Assembly (NCBI GenBank): GCA_013349615.1
Contig: DUZJ01000005.1
Coordinates: 1-64,000 of the forward strand
Length of the DNA: 64,000 bases
Reading direction: 5' to 3'
Source of the DNA: Planctomycetota bacterium
GTDB taxonomy: Bacteria > Planctomycetota > Phycisphaerae > Sedimentisphaerales > Anaerobacaceae
The notes under the pieces are model-generated. The model saw nothing but the letters and a program-made list of their open reading frames with translations. It did not search any database and was not told where the DNA came from. This document shows, piece after piece, positions 19,101 through 28,527 of this stretch. The translations under genes were made by a program, and so were the position numbers. Position 1 is the stretch's first letter. The number at the start of each line of letters is the position of its first letter.

Positions 19101-20449
19101 CTCCGATTGGTACCCTTGCCAGGGACAACTGGCCGGAACGGGGTCCTACCTGGTCGAGCGTTTTTCAAACTGTGGAAGGGGGCCTGGGTTACTGGGCTCG
19201 TAATCACTTCCGCTACGGCCCGCCAAAATTCAGTATGAACGCCACCCCGCAATGCTACGACTATGAGGTCGGATCACCCGGATGGTCATTCTTCTATAGC
19301 AGCAAAGCCCTGCCGGACAATCGACTGGGTATCGCCCAACTGAGCAACCGACTGCTTATTCCACCGGACGCACTGCCTTTCGAGGGCAATCCCAACGGCA
19401 AGTTCCTGGGCTACACATACATGGCCCTTCCCTTTACCAAAGCCACCACGGCCGAGCCTCCCACCGGCGATCAGGCCTGGACATGTTTCCTGAGTGCGGC
19501 CAACTTCAAAGGACCGATGGCCTATTATATCCCGGAGACGTGGAGCAAGATAGGCAAACTGTTTAATTATCCCTTTATCTATGGACGTGGACTCGACGCC
19601 CGTCCGGGCAGGATGGGCGGCGGCGCCATGGAGATCAACACCGTGCCGTGTTTCCGGTCCCAAGACTCCAAAGGTGTCGTTTATTCAAAGCTACCGAAAT
19701 TGCAGTTCCCGGTAGACGAGCAGGGAAGAACGCTGCTTGTGCAGGACGTGACGTATTACTCCAGGGCGGCCCTTTATGACGCCTTCAAGGCATGGCGGGA
19801 CGGCGGCCCGGCCTGCTCCGGACGGTTCGACGACAGCGGTGCCTGGAAGTCGACGTTGAGGACGCGTACACCGGGTTTCGATCAAGGCGGCAAGAGAATC
19901 ACAGGTGTTGACAAAGTCTTTAACACCAAGGTATTTGAATCCAATGTATGGGGCCTGGAGTGGTACGATGGCACTACCAACGCCAACGGCTATTTTCCAC
20001 AATATTTCAAACATGTCGGTGACAAGCGCGTGGCTGTGTCCGCTGCGAACGTGCCCAAGGAGACACAGCTTCTGACAAAGGAGTTCAGACTGGCGGGTCG
20101 TGGCGAGCCCTACACCTCACCGGCAACCGGCGCCTGGACCAAGCCCGGCCCGAAGCGTGGGCCCTACACGGTCGATCTTGCGGACGGCTCGACCGTCACC
20201 TATTCCTGGTATCGCTTTGTCGAGCAGCCGTCCTTCCGGCAATATAAGTGGAGTGAGAATAAGAGGGCGAAATTACAGGCTTTTGTCGAAAAAATCCATG
20301 CCAGTTGGCCGATGGACAGGGACTACATGGCACCACCCAGCAGCGGAAGCCTGGCGAGACTCGATCCGGCCCTGCTCGTGACGCCCCCCGAGGGTCTGGA
20401 AGTTGGTTACGTGCCTATCGTGACACGTCAGGAAGATGCCTCTGAGTAA
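16124..20449 (+). CDS. Multidomain secreted hydrolase: sialate O-acetylesterase-like SGNH domain, GH27 alpha-galactosidase, NPCBM-like domain, C-terminal ~500-aa unassigned domain
   Basis: KVKVFILAGQSNMEGHG; MTPPMGWNSWNAFEKEI...YLVLDDAWM, DYIKMDSC; YGGEPIRVAGQTFEKGMGCKSKCAVMFKV; C-terminus homologous to 28528-30165. Start set at MRKFMQ (16124), not the upstream ATG. Confidence 0.88.
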   Translation: MRKFMQTLCTLAFAIMLPGLVSEVQAAEKKVKVFILAGQSNMEGHGQVRSLDWLGQHPKLGHLLKKLKNADGSWAVRDDVTISYQAEHRKMKTGPLTVGWGCEEHEVGPELMFGTIMGERCEEHVLLIKTAWGGKSVWCDFRSPGAGEMTWDEKRILKRDHWLKPGQFYRKMVAEIKECLANIKDVVPGYKGQGYEIAGMAWFQGWNDFCEWHLQLDGKRVGMGLIKRYPHNLAAMFRDLRKDLDAPDMPIVIGELGVGGHEMTTRAKNLDEHEAVAMVKFRKAQKAVADDPSLKNVTFVPTADFWDTRLQELRRQADAYWNEKQKRKIKDTDDNVLPTKELNDEYSNRGGHWYCHYNGSAANYSLIGYALAEALDTDPDLAMTPPMGWNSWNAFEKEIDEKKIKAIAEAMVSSGMRDAGYMYLVLDDAWMAKKRDKDGRLVAEAKKFPSGMKAIGDYIHSRGLKFGLYEDRGKLTCQQLPGSFGHERIDMETFAQWGVDYIKMDSCFAENNGRMSSEDYALYRKWLKAAGRPMVLSISDFGNGAWAWGGKESAQLWRTSHDIYPWMGSVYACAETSAGDRAIHPAFNGLWQFAGPGHWNDPDMLQVGNLKGMDEDRREIADRAHFSLWCILAAPLMAGNDLRTMSDKVRKVLTAPEVIAVNQDKRGVQGYKVLEDGGCEVYNKPLSDGTTAVLLLNKGDKKADITVRWDKIGLSGAQPVRDLWARKDLGKFKDSFMAHALGQHGHRMIKVGRPGPPLPTAAMMPLEKYTVTRKGATYLSDLYYIWKAGNAPVYNTTYGGEPIRVAGQTFEKGMGCKSKCAVMFKVNGRADRFRAIVAMDKSSKDNANGRFRVYNEDFFANRVLWDSGRMTKETPAKEIDIELNDVQCLMLVFDGKDVLGKWANARVINEAEENAINKNDAKAGIVTAHSRGLHGYIGYSASRPQDRTNYSAGMGFYSAVWPLIAKPIAHFQIGLPSAWITPDNSDNKDTPLAPIGTLARDNWPERGPTWSSVFQTVEGGLGYWARNHFRYGPPKFSMNATPQCYDYEVGSPGWSFFYSSKALPDNRLGIAQLSNRLLIPPDALPFEGNPNGKFLGYTYMALPFTKATTAEPPTGDQAWTCFLSAANFKGPMAYYIPETWSKIGKLFNYPFIYGRGLDARPGRMGGGAMEINTVPCFRSQDSKGVVYSKLPKLQFPVDEQGRTLLVQDVTYYSRAALYDAFKAWRDGGPACSGRFDDSGAWKSTLRTRTPGFDQGGKRITGVDKVFNTKVFESNVWGLEWYDGTTNANGYFPQYFKHVGDKRVAVSAANVPKETQLLTKEFRLAGRGEPYTSPATGAWTKPGPKRGPYTVDLADGSTVTYSWYRFVEQPSFRQYKWSENKRAKLQAFVEKIHASWPMDRDYMAPPSSGSLARLDPALLVTPPEGLEVGYVPIVTRQEDASE

Positions 20450-20702
20450 AGCAGGCCTGCGGGATTGCCCCCCAACAAGCCCAAAGGGGGTGACACGTAA
20501 GGACGGTTTGAGTAAATACAACATCGATGCGTCGAGATTTCCGCGCGGTCGCGGTCCGCAAGGTGATGTGATCCGGATCAATAATTTCGTCCGATGTGTC
20601 CGCGGCGGTGCTGCAAAAGCGCGGGCCACCGGACCGAAAGTTGAGATGAAGCCGGCAACAAGGCGCGGTCCGTTCGACGGGCAGGCGGACACCTTTAATT
20701 AA
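20436..20702 (+). other. Possible gene remnant downstream of the GH27 fusion
   Basis: SRFPRGRGPQGDVIRINNFVRC weakly resembles SFPRGPQGDSAVVHRVTAY in the 28528-30165 product. Confidence 0.25.
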
Positions 20703-21266
20703 CAGTTTTCTGTGTTTTTTGTGCGTTTGGGGGGGGGATTTTTCATATATTTTCGTTGATTTACCGTGGCGTCTATGGTATACAATTTTGTTATCTTCAC
20801 CGATAGAGTAAAGCTATGCACGGAGAGAATAAGCTGCAATGGATTTGCGGCTTAAACGAGCACGATGTAGCTGTGTCATTTTTTATGGGCGGAAAAAGGG
20901 TGATTATTTTCTCAGCAAGCGCGAACAACAGACAAAAAAAGTTGCAAATTAACAGGGAAACTGTTAAAATTAGTGTATGTAAGTCCTTGCTGGAGTGGGA
21001 CATATAGATTTGGCTTTACAAAACTGTACGTTTCCCCTCTGATGTGTCGATAAAATATGAAGAAAAGCGAAGCTGACTTGTAGTTGTGTGCTCCCAGAAG
21101 GTATGCAAAACTGCGAGGGGAATCTTTGGTGCGGACAATGGCAGTCGAAGTAGTATACGAACGTGTCGGCGTTATGAAGATAGCAATGCAACGCAGGCAG
21201 ATGATAGATAAAGGCTCTTTGGCTCCATTTCATTGGTTCAGTGAAAAGGCTAAGACCGCTTAATGA

Positions 21267-22214
21267 ATGAGGATAGGCATGACAGAAATGCCAGAATGCA
21301 AACAGGGCAAGAATAGGCGAGAGAAGAAGTATTCTGAGGTCACTCGCCACCTGGATGTAAAGACACGCTTTCGTCCTCGAACTATTTTCGAGATTGTCTG
21401 GGAAGGGATAAACCGCCTTTTTCTCAGAAGAAGGATACGCCGGTTGTTTGGCTTCGAGGAGGGCCGTATATCAATGGTTGTTAGCGAACTGGCCGATCCT
21501 TCTGAGCCCGGCATGGCGGTTGCAGAGGCAGAGATGGCAGGCGTTGCGCGGGCGAGTCTGGACCTAGGCTACTGTTTCGGCGCCTATAATGTATGGCCAG
21601 AAGTATGTAAAAGTAAAACAGAAAAATACCGCAACGATAATCTGTTTTTGATTGGAGGGCCTGTACATAATTATCTTTGCAATGACCTAATAGGCAATAG
21701 AACAGAAGGAACGAGGTTCTCCAAAGATGGAAATATTTTGCATTATCAAGGAAAAGATTATACTTGTAGATTTCGAAATGATGGAACGCCTGAAGAAGAT
21801 TACGGCATTATAATAAAAATGCCCAATCCCTTTAATCCTGAGCGATGGATTATTATATGTGCTGGTTGTCGCGCTTTCGGCACACTCGCCGCCACAATGG
21901 CACTTTGTAATCCCGTTGTTTTACCAAAGATTTCCCAACTGTACGGAGAAGGGCAACCTTTTGAGATACTTGTGCGTGGGCTCTGGTTGGAAGAGAACCC
22001 CTACCCAACAAGTTTCGTTTGCGAATTGAACTATTCTCTCAGACAATTGTGGATTCTTCGTGTGCGACAATTATTATCCTGGATAGGTTTTATATTTGCT
22101 TTCGGTTTTGCTATCTTGCTCTTCAAGTCAACAGGTATGGCCGTTGTGTGCGCTATATCAGCATTGGGTGCGTGGGGTATTGACTATAGCCTAGCTGGTG
22201 TTGAAGAAGTGTAA
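21267..22214 (+). CDS. Hypothetical protein: soluble domain plus two C-terminal TM helices
   Basis: 315 aa; LFLIGGPVHN and DYGIIIKMPNPFNPERWIIICAGCRAFGTLAAT; two hydrophobic C-terminal helices. Confidence 0.65.
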   Translation: MRIGMTEMPECKQGKNRREKKYSEVTRHLDVKTRFRPRTIFEIVWEGINRLFLRRRIRRLFGFEEGRISMVVSELADPSEPGMAVAEAEMAGVARASLDLGYCFGAYNVWPEVCKSKTEKYRNDNLFLIGGPVHNYLCNDLIGNRTEGTRFSKDGNILHYQGKDYTCRFRNDGTPEEDYGIIIKMPNPFNPERWIIICAGCRAFGTLAATMALCNPVVLPKISQLYGEGQPFEILVRGLWLEENPYPTSFVCELNYSLRQLWILRVRQLLSWIGFIFAFGFAILLFKSTGMAVVCAISALGAWGIDYSLAGVEEV

Positions 22215-22228
22215 GTAGACTTCAAGTT

Positions 22229-22516
22229 ATGGATATTAAGATAATATTCCCCGGCCTGGAACATCTGACAAAGGCTTTGAGGACAGCATGGAGAGGAATG
22301 CCCGAAGCAGTTGCCCGCAATTTGGCCGTAGACCTTTACATTGTCTTGATCACAATAGTCTACCTTATTTTCGGCAAAGATTGGAAATTAGTAGCCTTTT
22401 TGGTTTGCATGTTTTGGATCGGTGGATGTTTCACTATCTCCTCAATTTGTGCCCGCAAGCTGAAGAATAAAAATCTTCCTAATGGACGAGACCAAGCCAC
22501 TTTGCCCGAAAAATAA
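22229..22516 (+). CDS. Small hypothetical membrane protein
   Basis: 95 aa, two predicted TM helices, 14 bp after the preceding gene. Confidence 0.55.
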   Translation: MDIKIIFPGLEHLTKALRTAWRGMPEAVARNLAVDLYIVLITIVYLIFGKDWKLVAFLVCMFWIGGCFTISSICARKLKNKNLPNGRDQATLPEK

Positions 22517-22640
22517 CTACAATAAAGATAGTGCTTTTGTCATCATAAGCCCCTGCATTCTCACTGATGTTCTACGGCAGGGATGGGCTTATTACATTCT
22601 TGGCCAGCCTTGGGTGTGGTGATGGTGGGAAGGATAAGAG

Positions 22641-23027
22641 ATGAAATCAGGGACTGTCGAAAAGTGGATTAGACGCTGTATTCTGGCATATCCCGTGTTG
22701 TTGCCTGCCGCACTTTATGCAACATGGGTGTTTGCCAGGCTATCTTTAGGTAGGTGGCCCCGCACATCACTTGATGACCCTAAATATATCAACATGCTCG
22801 TTTCGTGTGCCCACTCCTTTGTATTATTGCTGTGGATTGTTGGACTACCCACATACGTGGTCTTGGCGGTATTCACCTTGGGATGGGGTCTACTTCGGTG
22901 TCTACGTAAGCAACCCCATGGCATAAAGCTGGCAGTGTATGCTTGCCTGTCCATGGTGTCATTGGTGGTGGCAATCCGTTTCATTTACTGGGACCCACTT
23001 TCCGTTTTTGAATGGTTCATGGATTGA
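22641..23027 (+). CDS. Small hypothetical membrane protein
   Basis: 128 aa with three hydrophobic helices. Confidence 0.55.
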   Translation: MKSGTVEKWIRRCILAYPVLLPAALYATWVFARLSLGRWPRTSLDDPKYINMLVSCAHSFVLLLWIVGLPTYVVLAVFTLGWGLLRCLRKQPHGIKLAVYACLSMVSLVVAIRFIYWDPLSVFEWFMD

Positions 23028-23134
23028 TCCTTTTCCTTAATTGCTTAAACCTGCCTACAGAATCTCCCACAGTGGCTCTCAGAGGTGTTTTACGCTTGCA
23101 GCCCTTTTTTTATTTTTCCGTCCGTGCAAATAGA

Positions 23135-23160
23135 CCTGCGGTAAAACCGCAGGCTAAATA
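23135..23160. repeat. Hairpin CCTGCGG-taaaa-CCGCAGG+CTAAATA
   Basis: Perfect inverted repeat with the same 3' flank as the 4838-4940 array. Confidence 0.8.
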
Positions 23161-23182
23161 TAGATGGGCAAGAGGAAGGAGA

Positions 23183-23218
23183 TAGAAAAAGAGCCTGCCG
23201 AGGACTGGTCCGGCAGGC
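23183..23218 (-). terminator. Intrinsic terminator (GCCTGCCGGACC..CGGCAGGC TCTTTTTC) for the 23266-24297 gene
   Basis: Stem plus T tract just downstream of a minus-strand stop. Confidence 0.75.
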
Positions 23219-23265
23219 CCAGTTAAACACGATTAATTTACTCTGTTCAGCTAAACAAGCTTCAT

Positions 23266-24297
23266 TTACTGCGTTCGGCGTCTTCTGAATGTACGGACAA
23301 CCTTTTTCCCCGTCACCTTCTGGCTGCCTCTGGAAGTCTTCAACTCTCCGGCAAGCTTCGCCTCCTCCACTTTTCCTTCAAAGCTCATTTCGAATTTCCG
23401 CTCACCGAATTCGATGACCATCTTAAAACTAACCTTGCCGTCTTCAAGATTGACCTTCTTGACGGGAAGGGACCCGTACAGGCCGCTCATGTCGGGATTG
23501 ACCATGAGCCTCTGTTTACGAGGGCCCCGCTCCTCGGAAGCGATTTCAAGAATCCAACTGCCGATAAGGGGAGTGCCAATTAGTTTGCCTTCGGCAGTAA
23601 GCTCGCCCCTTTCCGACTTGAACGCGCCGGCAATAGTATCGCCACGGACTGTTCCTTCAAAGGTGGATTCGAACTCACGGTCACCATACTTGCTTGTTCT
23701 TTTGAAGGTCAGGGTGCCTCGTTCGTACTTCAGAGCCGTGATTTGGCTCTCGCCCCTGCGACTCTGCCATTCGGCTGATAGGTTGCGCTCCTTGTCAGCC
23801 TTGATTACAAGCGTTCCGGTAATCTCCCTTTCACCAACTTTGTACTTCATTGCCCAGCTCCCGACGGGCCTGGGCGTGCGCGGGCTGCGCTTGCCTTCGA
23901 GTTTAGACTCCCCTCTGTCGCTCGACAGTGTTCCGGAGAGTATCCCTTCCTCGATGGTCCCTGTGAACTTCGTCGTGGTGGATTGACCTTCACGATTTTG
24001 ACGGACCTGAACGAAGCTGAGTTTATTTTCCTCAAACTTCACATCTTTCAGCTCGCTAAGTCCCCAGAAACTGATCCACTGACCTGTTCGGTTGCCCTCT
24101 CTGTCCCTGGAAAACGACAGAATGGACTCAAACTGCCGCTCGCCGAAACTCATCTTGACCAGCCAGTCGCCGTAGAATCCGCCTCTGCGGGACCGAGATG
24201 ACTGGGCCGAGGCCTGTGCCGAGACCTGTGCCGAGGAGATGACCAGCACTACAAGTGCACAACACAGGACCGCCTTTAGAAAAACTTGGTGTTTCAT
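23266..24297 (-). CDS. Secreted protein of three tandem ~90-aa beta-rich (lipocalin-like) repeats
   Basis: Signal peptide MKHQVFLKAVLCCALVVLVISSAQVSA; repeats begin GDWLVKMSFGERQFES, GSWAMKYKVGEREITG, GSWILEIASEERGPRK. Start set at 24297. Confidence 0.7.
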   Translation of the reverse strand: MKHQVFLKAVLCCALVVLVISSAQVSAQASAQSSRSRRGGFYGDWLVKMSFGERQFESILSFSRDREGNRTGQWISFWGLSELKDVKFEENKLSFVQVRQNREGQSTTTKFTGTIEEGILSGTLSSDRGESKLEGKRSPRTPRPVGSWAMKYKVGEREITGTLVIKADKERNLSAEWQSRRGESQITALKYERGTLTFKRTSKYGDREFESTFEGTVRGDTIAGAFKSERGELTAEGKLIGTPLIGSWILEIASEERGPRKQRLMVNPDMSGLYGSLPVKKVNLEDGKVSFKMVIEFGERKFEMSFEGKVEEAKLAGELKTSRGSQKVTGKKVVRTFRRRRTQ

Positions 24298-24757
24298 AAT
24301 GTGTTCCTCCAAAAAAACATAATTATTTGTAAGATTAACCTGTACCATACCGACTTCCGATTGTCAATGAAAAAATATATAAAAATATATAATCAGGGCT
24401 TTCCATAAGGCATTGTATATCCCTGCTCAACTACGCCCTTGAGCTTCATTCCTGATAGAATACCAGGTCTTTCAGCCAAGGTTTACCAAATAAGCCGCTC
24501 AGAGCGGGAGTGGCGGAGAAGCCTGGAAGGTGCTCTTATGCAGGACAAGCAGCCGATATTGTTGCCAAACTCACACACAATCTCAGCACAGAGATGCTTC
24601 CGGGGAGAGGGGTAGGTCTTTTCAGAGCACCGCCTGTTTTTGGCCCGTTCGACTCCGCTCAGGGCCGCCCTGAGCGAGGAAGCGAGTCGATGGGTGGCAG
24701 TTTTGAGGGCATAGAAAAAACCCTATAAGGCTAATACTCATAGGGATATATAACAAC

Positions 24758-24830
24758 GAGGCCGAAGGGACTTGAACCCTCAACCTTCGGATCGACAGTC
24801 CGATGCTCTATCCAATTGAGCTACGGCCCC
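24758..24830 (-). tRNA. tRNA-Asp (anticodon GUC)
   Basis: 73-nt cloverleaf: ggggccg/cggcctc acceptor, tcgga-ctGTCga-tccga anticodon arm, gagggTTCAAGTccctt T arm. Confidence 0.92.
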
Positions 24831-25023
24831 AAAAGTTTTTTAGCTCTTTGCATAATAGCAGCTTCACCTATAGTCTGTCAAGAGTTTTGGCAATATAAGA
24901 GGGAAAAATTAACAAAAGTGTCATTTTAGTGCCAGCCAACTTTCGTGCTTTTCATAAATATCCAAGCGACAGAAGGTAATGCTTCAATTGAGAATTCCGA
25001 ATTTTATCATTTATGGTAGATTT

Positions 25024-25074
25024 GTGGCACGGCCATCCTGGCCGTGTTTCCATTGGCTGGAAGCCCCTGCCATG
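25024..25074. repeat. Intergenic hairpin GTGGCACGGCCATCCTGGCCGTG...GGCTGGAAGCCCCTGCCA
   Basis: Similar to 51270-51344. Confidence 0.7.
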
Positions 25075-25291
25075 TGTTTACTTTTTTTCTACATTCTGAA
25101 TTGTGAGTAAGAAGGCCTGCGGAGAAACCATCGGGATGTAAGATAAGTTTCATAGACCTTTTAACACAGAAAATTCTTGCGGCGACCGGCAACAAACAAT
25201 ACATTGTGTGTCCGACGAAGGCAAATAATATCCGGCATTGCCCCGTAAAAGGATTTTCTAACCGAATCTCGGTACAGTTGGATTCCGTAAT

Positions 25292-26533
25292 ATGTATGTA
25301 CTAATCGCAATGGCTTTGGCACTTCTGCTGCTGATTTTTCTGCTGCGTCTAAAGGTCAAACTTGGACGTTCAATGCTCATTTCTTCCATCGGGCTGGCCG
25401 TGCTTTTGAGGGTAACACCGGGCGAGTTTTGGCACGCTGTTGTCTACGAGTGGCACAATAAGCCCCTTGTCCAGACAACAGGATACCTTTTCGTTACGCT
25501 AACGGCATTGGTGGTGCTGGTCAACGTGCTTGGAGCTGCGATGAAAAAGACGGGCGTCTCACAGCGCCTGGCACCTGCACTTCAGGGCTTGTTTAGAAGC
25601 CGTCGTCTTGCTCTCTCGGTGATACCGCTGATGATGGGTATGCTGCCTACACCCGGTGGGATTATGTTATCGGCGCCGATGGTCCGTGACTTAGGTGACC
25701 GTATCGGCGTGGACCGGACGCGCTTGGCAGCCATAAACTTTTTCTTCCGCCACCAGTGGGAATCAGTCTGGCCGCTTTTTCCGGCAGTGCCGCTGATACA
25801 GAGCATGCTCGGCATATCTGCATTTGTACTTATTTCCCACAATATCGCTATTATGCTCTCAGGTATGCTTGGCGGTGTGATTTTTCTGCTGCTTATAGGG
25901 ATGCCGCCAAGAGACCAGGAAAACCAATCGAGCGGCCGATTTGCGGGCAACTTATGTAACTTCCTCCATGCTTTTTGGCCTATTGCCTCGGTGGCAGCGC
26001 TTTATGCCGGTGTCAATCTACCGCCTGCTGCCGGAGTTTTGCTGGTAATATTCATCTTCCTGGTCCTTCATAAGGTGCCTTTAAATCGCTGGGGAACAAT
26101 CTTCAAATCAGGCGCTGAACCTGATTTTGCATTCCTGGTTCTTGGAGCTTTGTTCTTTAAGCTCAACCTTGAGGCGGGCCGGGCCATTCCTTCTGTGGTC
26201 CAATTTCTATCTGAAATGAACGTGCCGCCATACTTTCTCATCTTTTTCCTGCCTCTGCTGGTTGGTTTCCTGACCGGCCTGACTATGCCAACCGTTGCAA
26301 TCACCTTTCCGTTTCTGATTCCTTTCATTGGTACCGGACAGGAGGCAAAAGTTGAACTCGAAACTCTGGCCTTTTCCGGCCTGGTCTGTGGGCTTCTTCT
26401 GACCCCTGTACACCTGTGCCTGGCACTTTCAGCGAGTTACTTTGAGGCGCCGCTGGTGAGAATCGTGCTAAAGCTGTTGGGTCCGGTCATTTTTGTGGCT
26501 GCTGCCGGAGTCTTGGTGGCAGTCTTACTTTGA
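25292..26533 (+). CDS. DUF401 family integral membrane protein
   Basis: TPGGIMLSAPMVRDLGDRIGVDRTRLAAINFFFRHQWE; about ten TM segments. Confidence 0.75.
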   Translation: MYVLIAMALALLLLIFLLRLKVKLGRSMLISSIGLAVLLRVTPGEFWHAVVYEWHNKPLVQTTGYLFVTLTALVVLVNVLGAAMKKTGVSQRLAPALQGLFRSRRLALSVIPLMMGMLPTPGGIMLSAPMVRDLGDRIGVDRTRLAAINFFFRHQWESVWPLFPAVPLIQSMLGISAFVLISHNIAIMLSGMLGGVIFLLLIGMPPRDQENQSSGRFAGNLCNFLHAFWPIASVAALYAGVNLPPAAGVLLVIFIFLVLHKVPLNRWGTIFKSGAEPDFAFLVLGALFFKLNLEAGRAIPSVVQFLSEMNVPPYFLIFFLPLLVGFLTGLTMPTVAITFPFLIPFIGTGQEAKVELETLAFSGLVCGLLLTPVHLCLALSASYFEAPLVRIVLKLLGPVIFVAAAGVLVAVLL

Positions 26534-26561
26534 TGAGATACATACCATCGCCGGGCTGGCT

Positions 26562-28184
26562 TCATCTTTGCCGGCTCTTCGCCCGGCTATAGCCTTGCTT
26601 CTTATATTTTTCCAGCAGGTTTGTCAGCCTCTCGACTTGCTCAGGGAGTTTATCCCACAGGTCGTTTTCTTCATAAGGGTCGTTGGCCAAATTGTACAAC
26701 TGTCCCGGACTGCCCGGCTTGGGCCCACCGCCTCCAGGCTCAACCCATCCGCCGGAGCCTTTAGTGCCTTGAATCAACTTCCAGCGGCCCTGTCGAATAC
26801 TAAATACGCCAAAACAGGAATGATGAACAATTGCTTCGCGAATCGGCTTATCGAGTTTTTTTCCCAACAGCGCCGGCAATATATTGTAACTGTCCTGGCC
26901 GGCGTTCTCTGGCAGACTGGTTCCAACAATGGCTGCACAAGTTGCCGTCAGGTCTGTCAGGCATATCAACTCATCGCACGTAGTATCAGGTTCTATCCTG
27001 CCGGGCCAACGAGCGATAAAGGGTACCCGATGGCCACCCTCCCAGATATGAGATTTAAACCCTCGCCAATTGCCGGCAGATTTATGCCCTTTCTTGCCGA
27101 TTCGAGGCCCATTATCGCTTGTAAATATTACCAGAGTATCGTTTGTTAGCTTCAATCTGTCCAATGTATCAAGGACCTGCCCCACACACCAATCCACTAA
27201 AACGACGAGGTCGCCTCGGGGGCCCGTTTTACTGCGTCCTTTGATAAAATCCGGCGGCAGCCACGGCGCGTGCGGCGCTGAAAGTGCCAGGTAGATGAAA
27301 AACGGACTGTTTTCATCGGTACCTTTATATCGCTCAAGAAATTCCCTGGTCTTCTCGATGTAGGTCGGGTCAACATTTTCGTTGGACCAGCCGGGCACCA
27401 TTGGGCCCGGGCGACTGCCGGTCGTTGTTACGGGACCTCTCCGGACCATCGCTGCTGTTGGTTCCGCGGTACATCGGCCGTTTTCAATGAACACATAGGG
27501 CGGGTCAACTGTTGAACACGCAGCGGTAATAAATGAATAATCGAAGCCATGTTCCTTTGGCCCGTCGAGTATTGGTTTGTTGAAATCAACGCGTTCAGCA
27601 TCTTTGACGCTGTTTATAGTTCCGCCATTTTTTGATTGCCAACCAACACCAAGATGCCACTTGCCTATGCAGGCGCTTGCGTAGCTATATTTCTTGAGAA
27701 GCTCGGCAACAGTCGTCTGCTCCCGTGAAATCAATGGCCGGGAGAAGCCGCTCAACACATTGCGTTTCAGGCGGGTCCGCCAGCAATATCGGCCTGTTAG
27801 CACACCGTAGCGCGTCGGACTACAGACCGCAGAAGGTGAATGGGCATCTGTAAAACGTACACCCTGGCTTGCAAGAGCATCGGCGTTTGGTGTATGAATC
27901 TTTGACTCCTTGTTATAGCAACTGATGTCACCATAGCCCAGGTCATCGGCCATGATGAAGACGATGTTGGGCTTATCAGGATGTGCTCTGCTCGCTGACT
28001 GCTTGGGAGAGCCTGTACACCCCTGAATGACCAGGGACGCCGCGCCTATACCTGCGGCTTTGATAAACTCCCGTCGGTTAATCCCGTTAGAAATCTTAGT
28101 TTTTTGTACCATATTCTTACCTCCATCGGATTTTCTAACGGGGTTAATTTCGGGCTTCATAGAAAGATTCCTTATTTTTCTCAA
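26562..28184 (-). CDS. Type I sulfatase, exported (start may be 28112)
   Basis: NINRREFIKAAG-type TAT signal; PNIVFIMADDLGYGDIS; C-S-P-T-R formylglycine motif in SAVCSPTRYGVLTGR. Confidence 0.95.
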   Translation of the reverse strand: MRKIRNLSMKPEINPVRKSDGGKNMVQKTKISNGINRREFIKAAGIGAASLVIQGCTGSPKQSASRAHPDKPNIVFIMADDLGYGDISCYNKESKIHTPNADALASQGVRFTDAHSPSAVCSPTRYGVLTGRYCWRTRLKRNVLSGFSRPLISREQTTVAELLKKYSYASACIGKWHLGVGWQSKNGGTINSVKDAERVDFNKPILDGPKEHGFDYSFITAACSTVDPPYVFIENGRCTAEPTAAMVRRGPVTTTGSRPGPMVPGWSNENVDPTYIEKTREFLERYKGTDENSPFFIYLALSAPHAPWLPPDFIKGRSKTGPRGDLVVLVDWCVGQVLDTLDRLKLTNDTLVIFTSDNGPRIGKKGHKSAGNWRGFKSHIWEGGHRVPFIARWPGRIEPDTTCDELICLTDLTATCAAIVGTSLPENAGQDSYNILPALLGKKLDKPIREAIVHHSCFGVFSIRQGRWKLIQGTKGSGGWVEPGGGGPKPGSPGQLYNLANDPYEENDLWDKLPEQVERLTNLLEKYKKQGYSRAKSRQR

Positions 28185-28527
28185 ATTAAACAGATGTAGG
28201 GATTATAAAACCTGTTAAGCCTTTTATTTAAGAAAATCTTTTATTTCACCTAAAATTTTCGTCGCCCCCTCGCCTTCTGCTGAAGGCAGAAAAGGGGGCT
28301 GCCCGAATCCCTGCACTGTATTAGTGCAGGATATGGAGTTGAAATGTGATAACTAATGATACTGTCCTTATTTTTGGGGGGAAATTAAAGGTATCCGGTA
28401 CATTTTTTCTTTCAAAGTATGGATGGAATACCAGCCCGCTTTTTGGCGGTTCATTCGCATGCTGTTGTCATATCTTCTTTCAACCCTGCTTAGCCGAGGC
28501 TGCGAACGACATTGGGCCGAAGCTAAC

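Noticed and set aside
20725-20745. Poly-G run (ggggggggg) in an intergenic region
   Set aside because: Possible phase-variation tract, but it is not positioned within a gene or an obvious promoter spacer.
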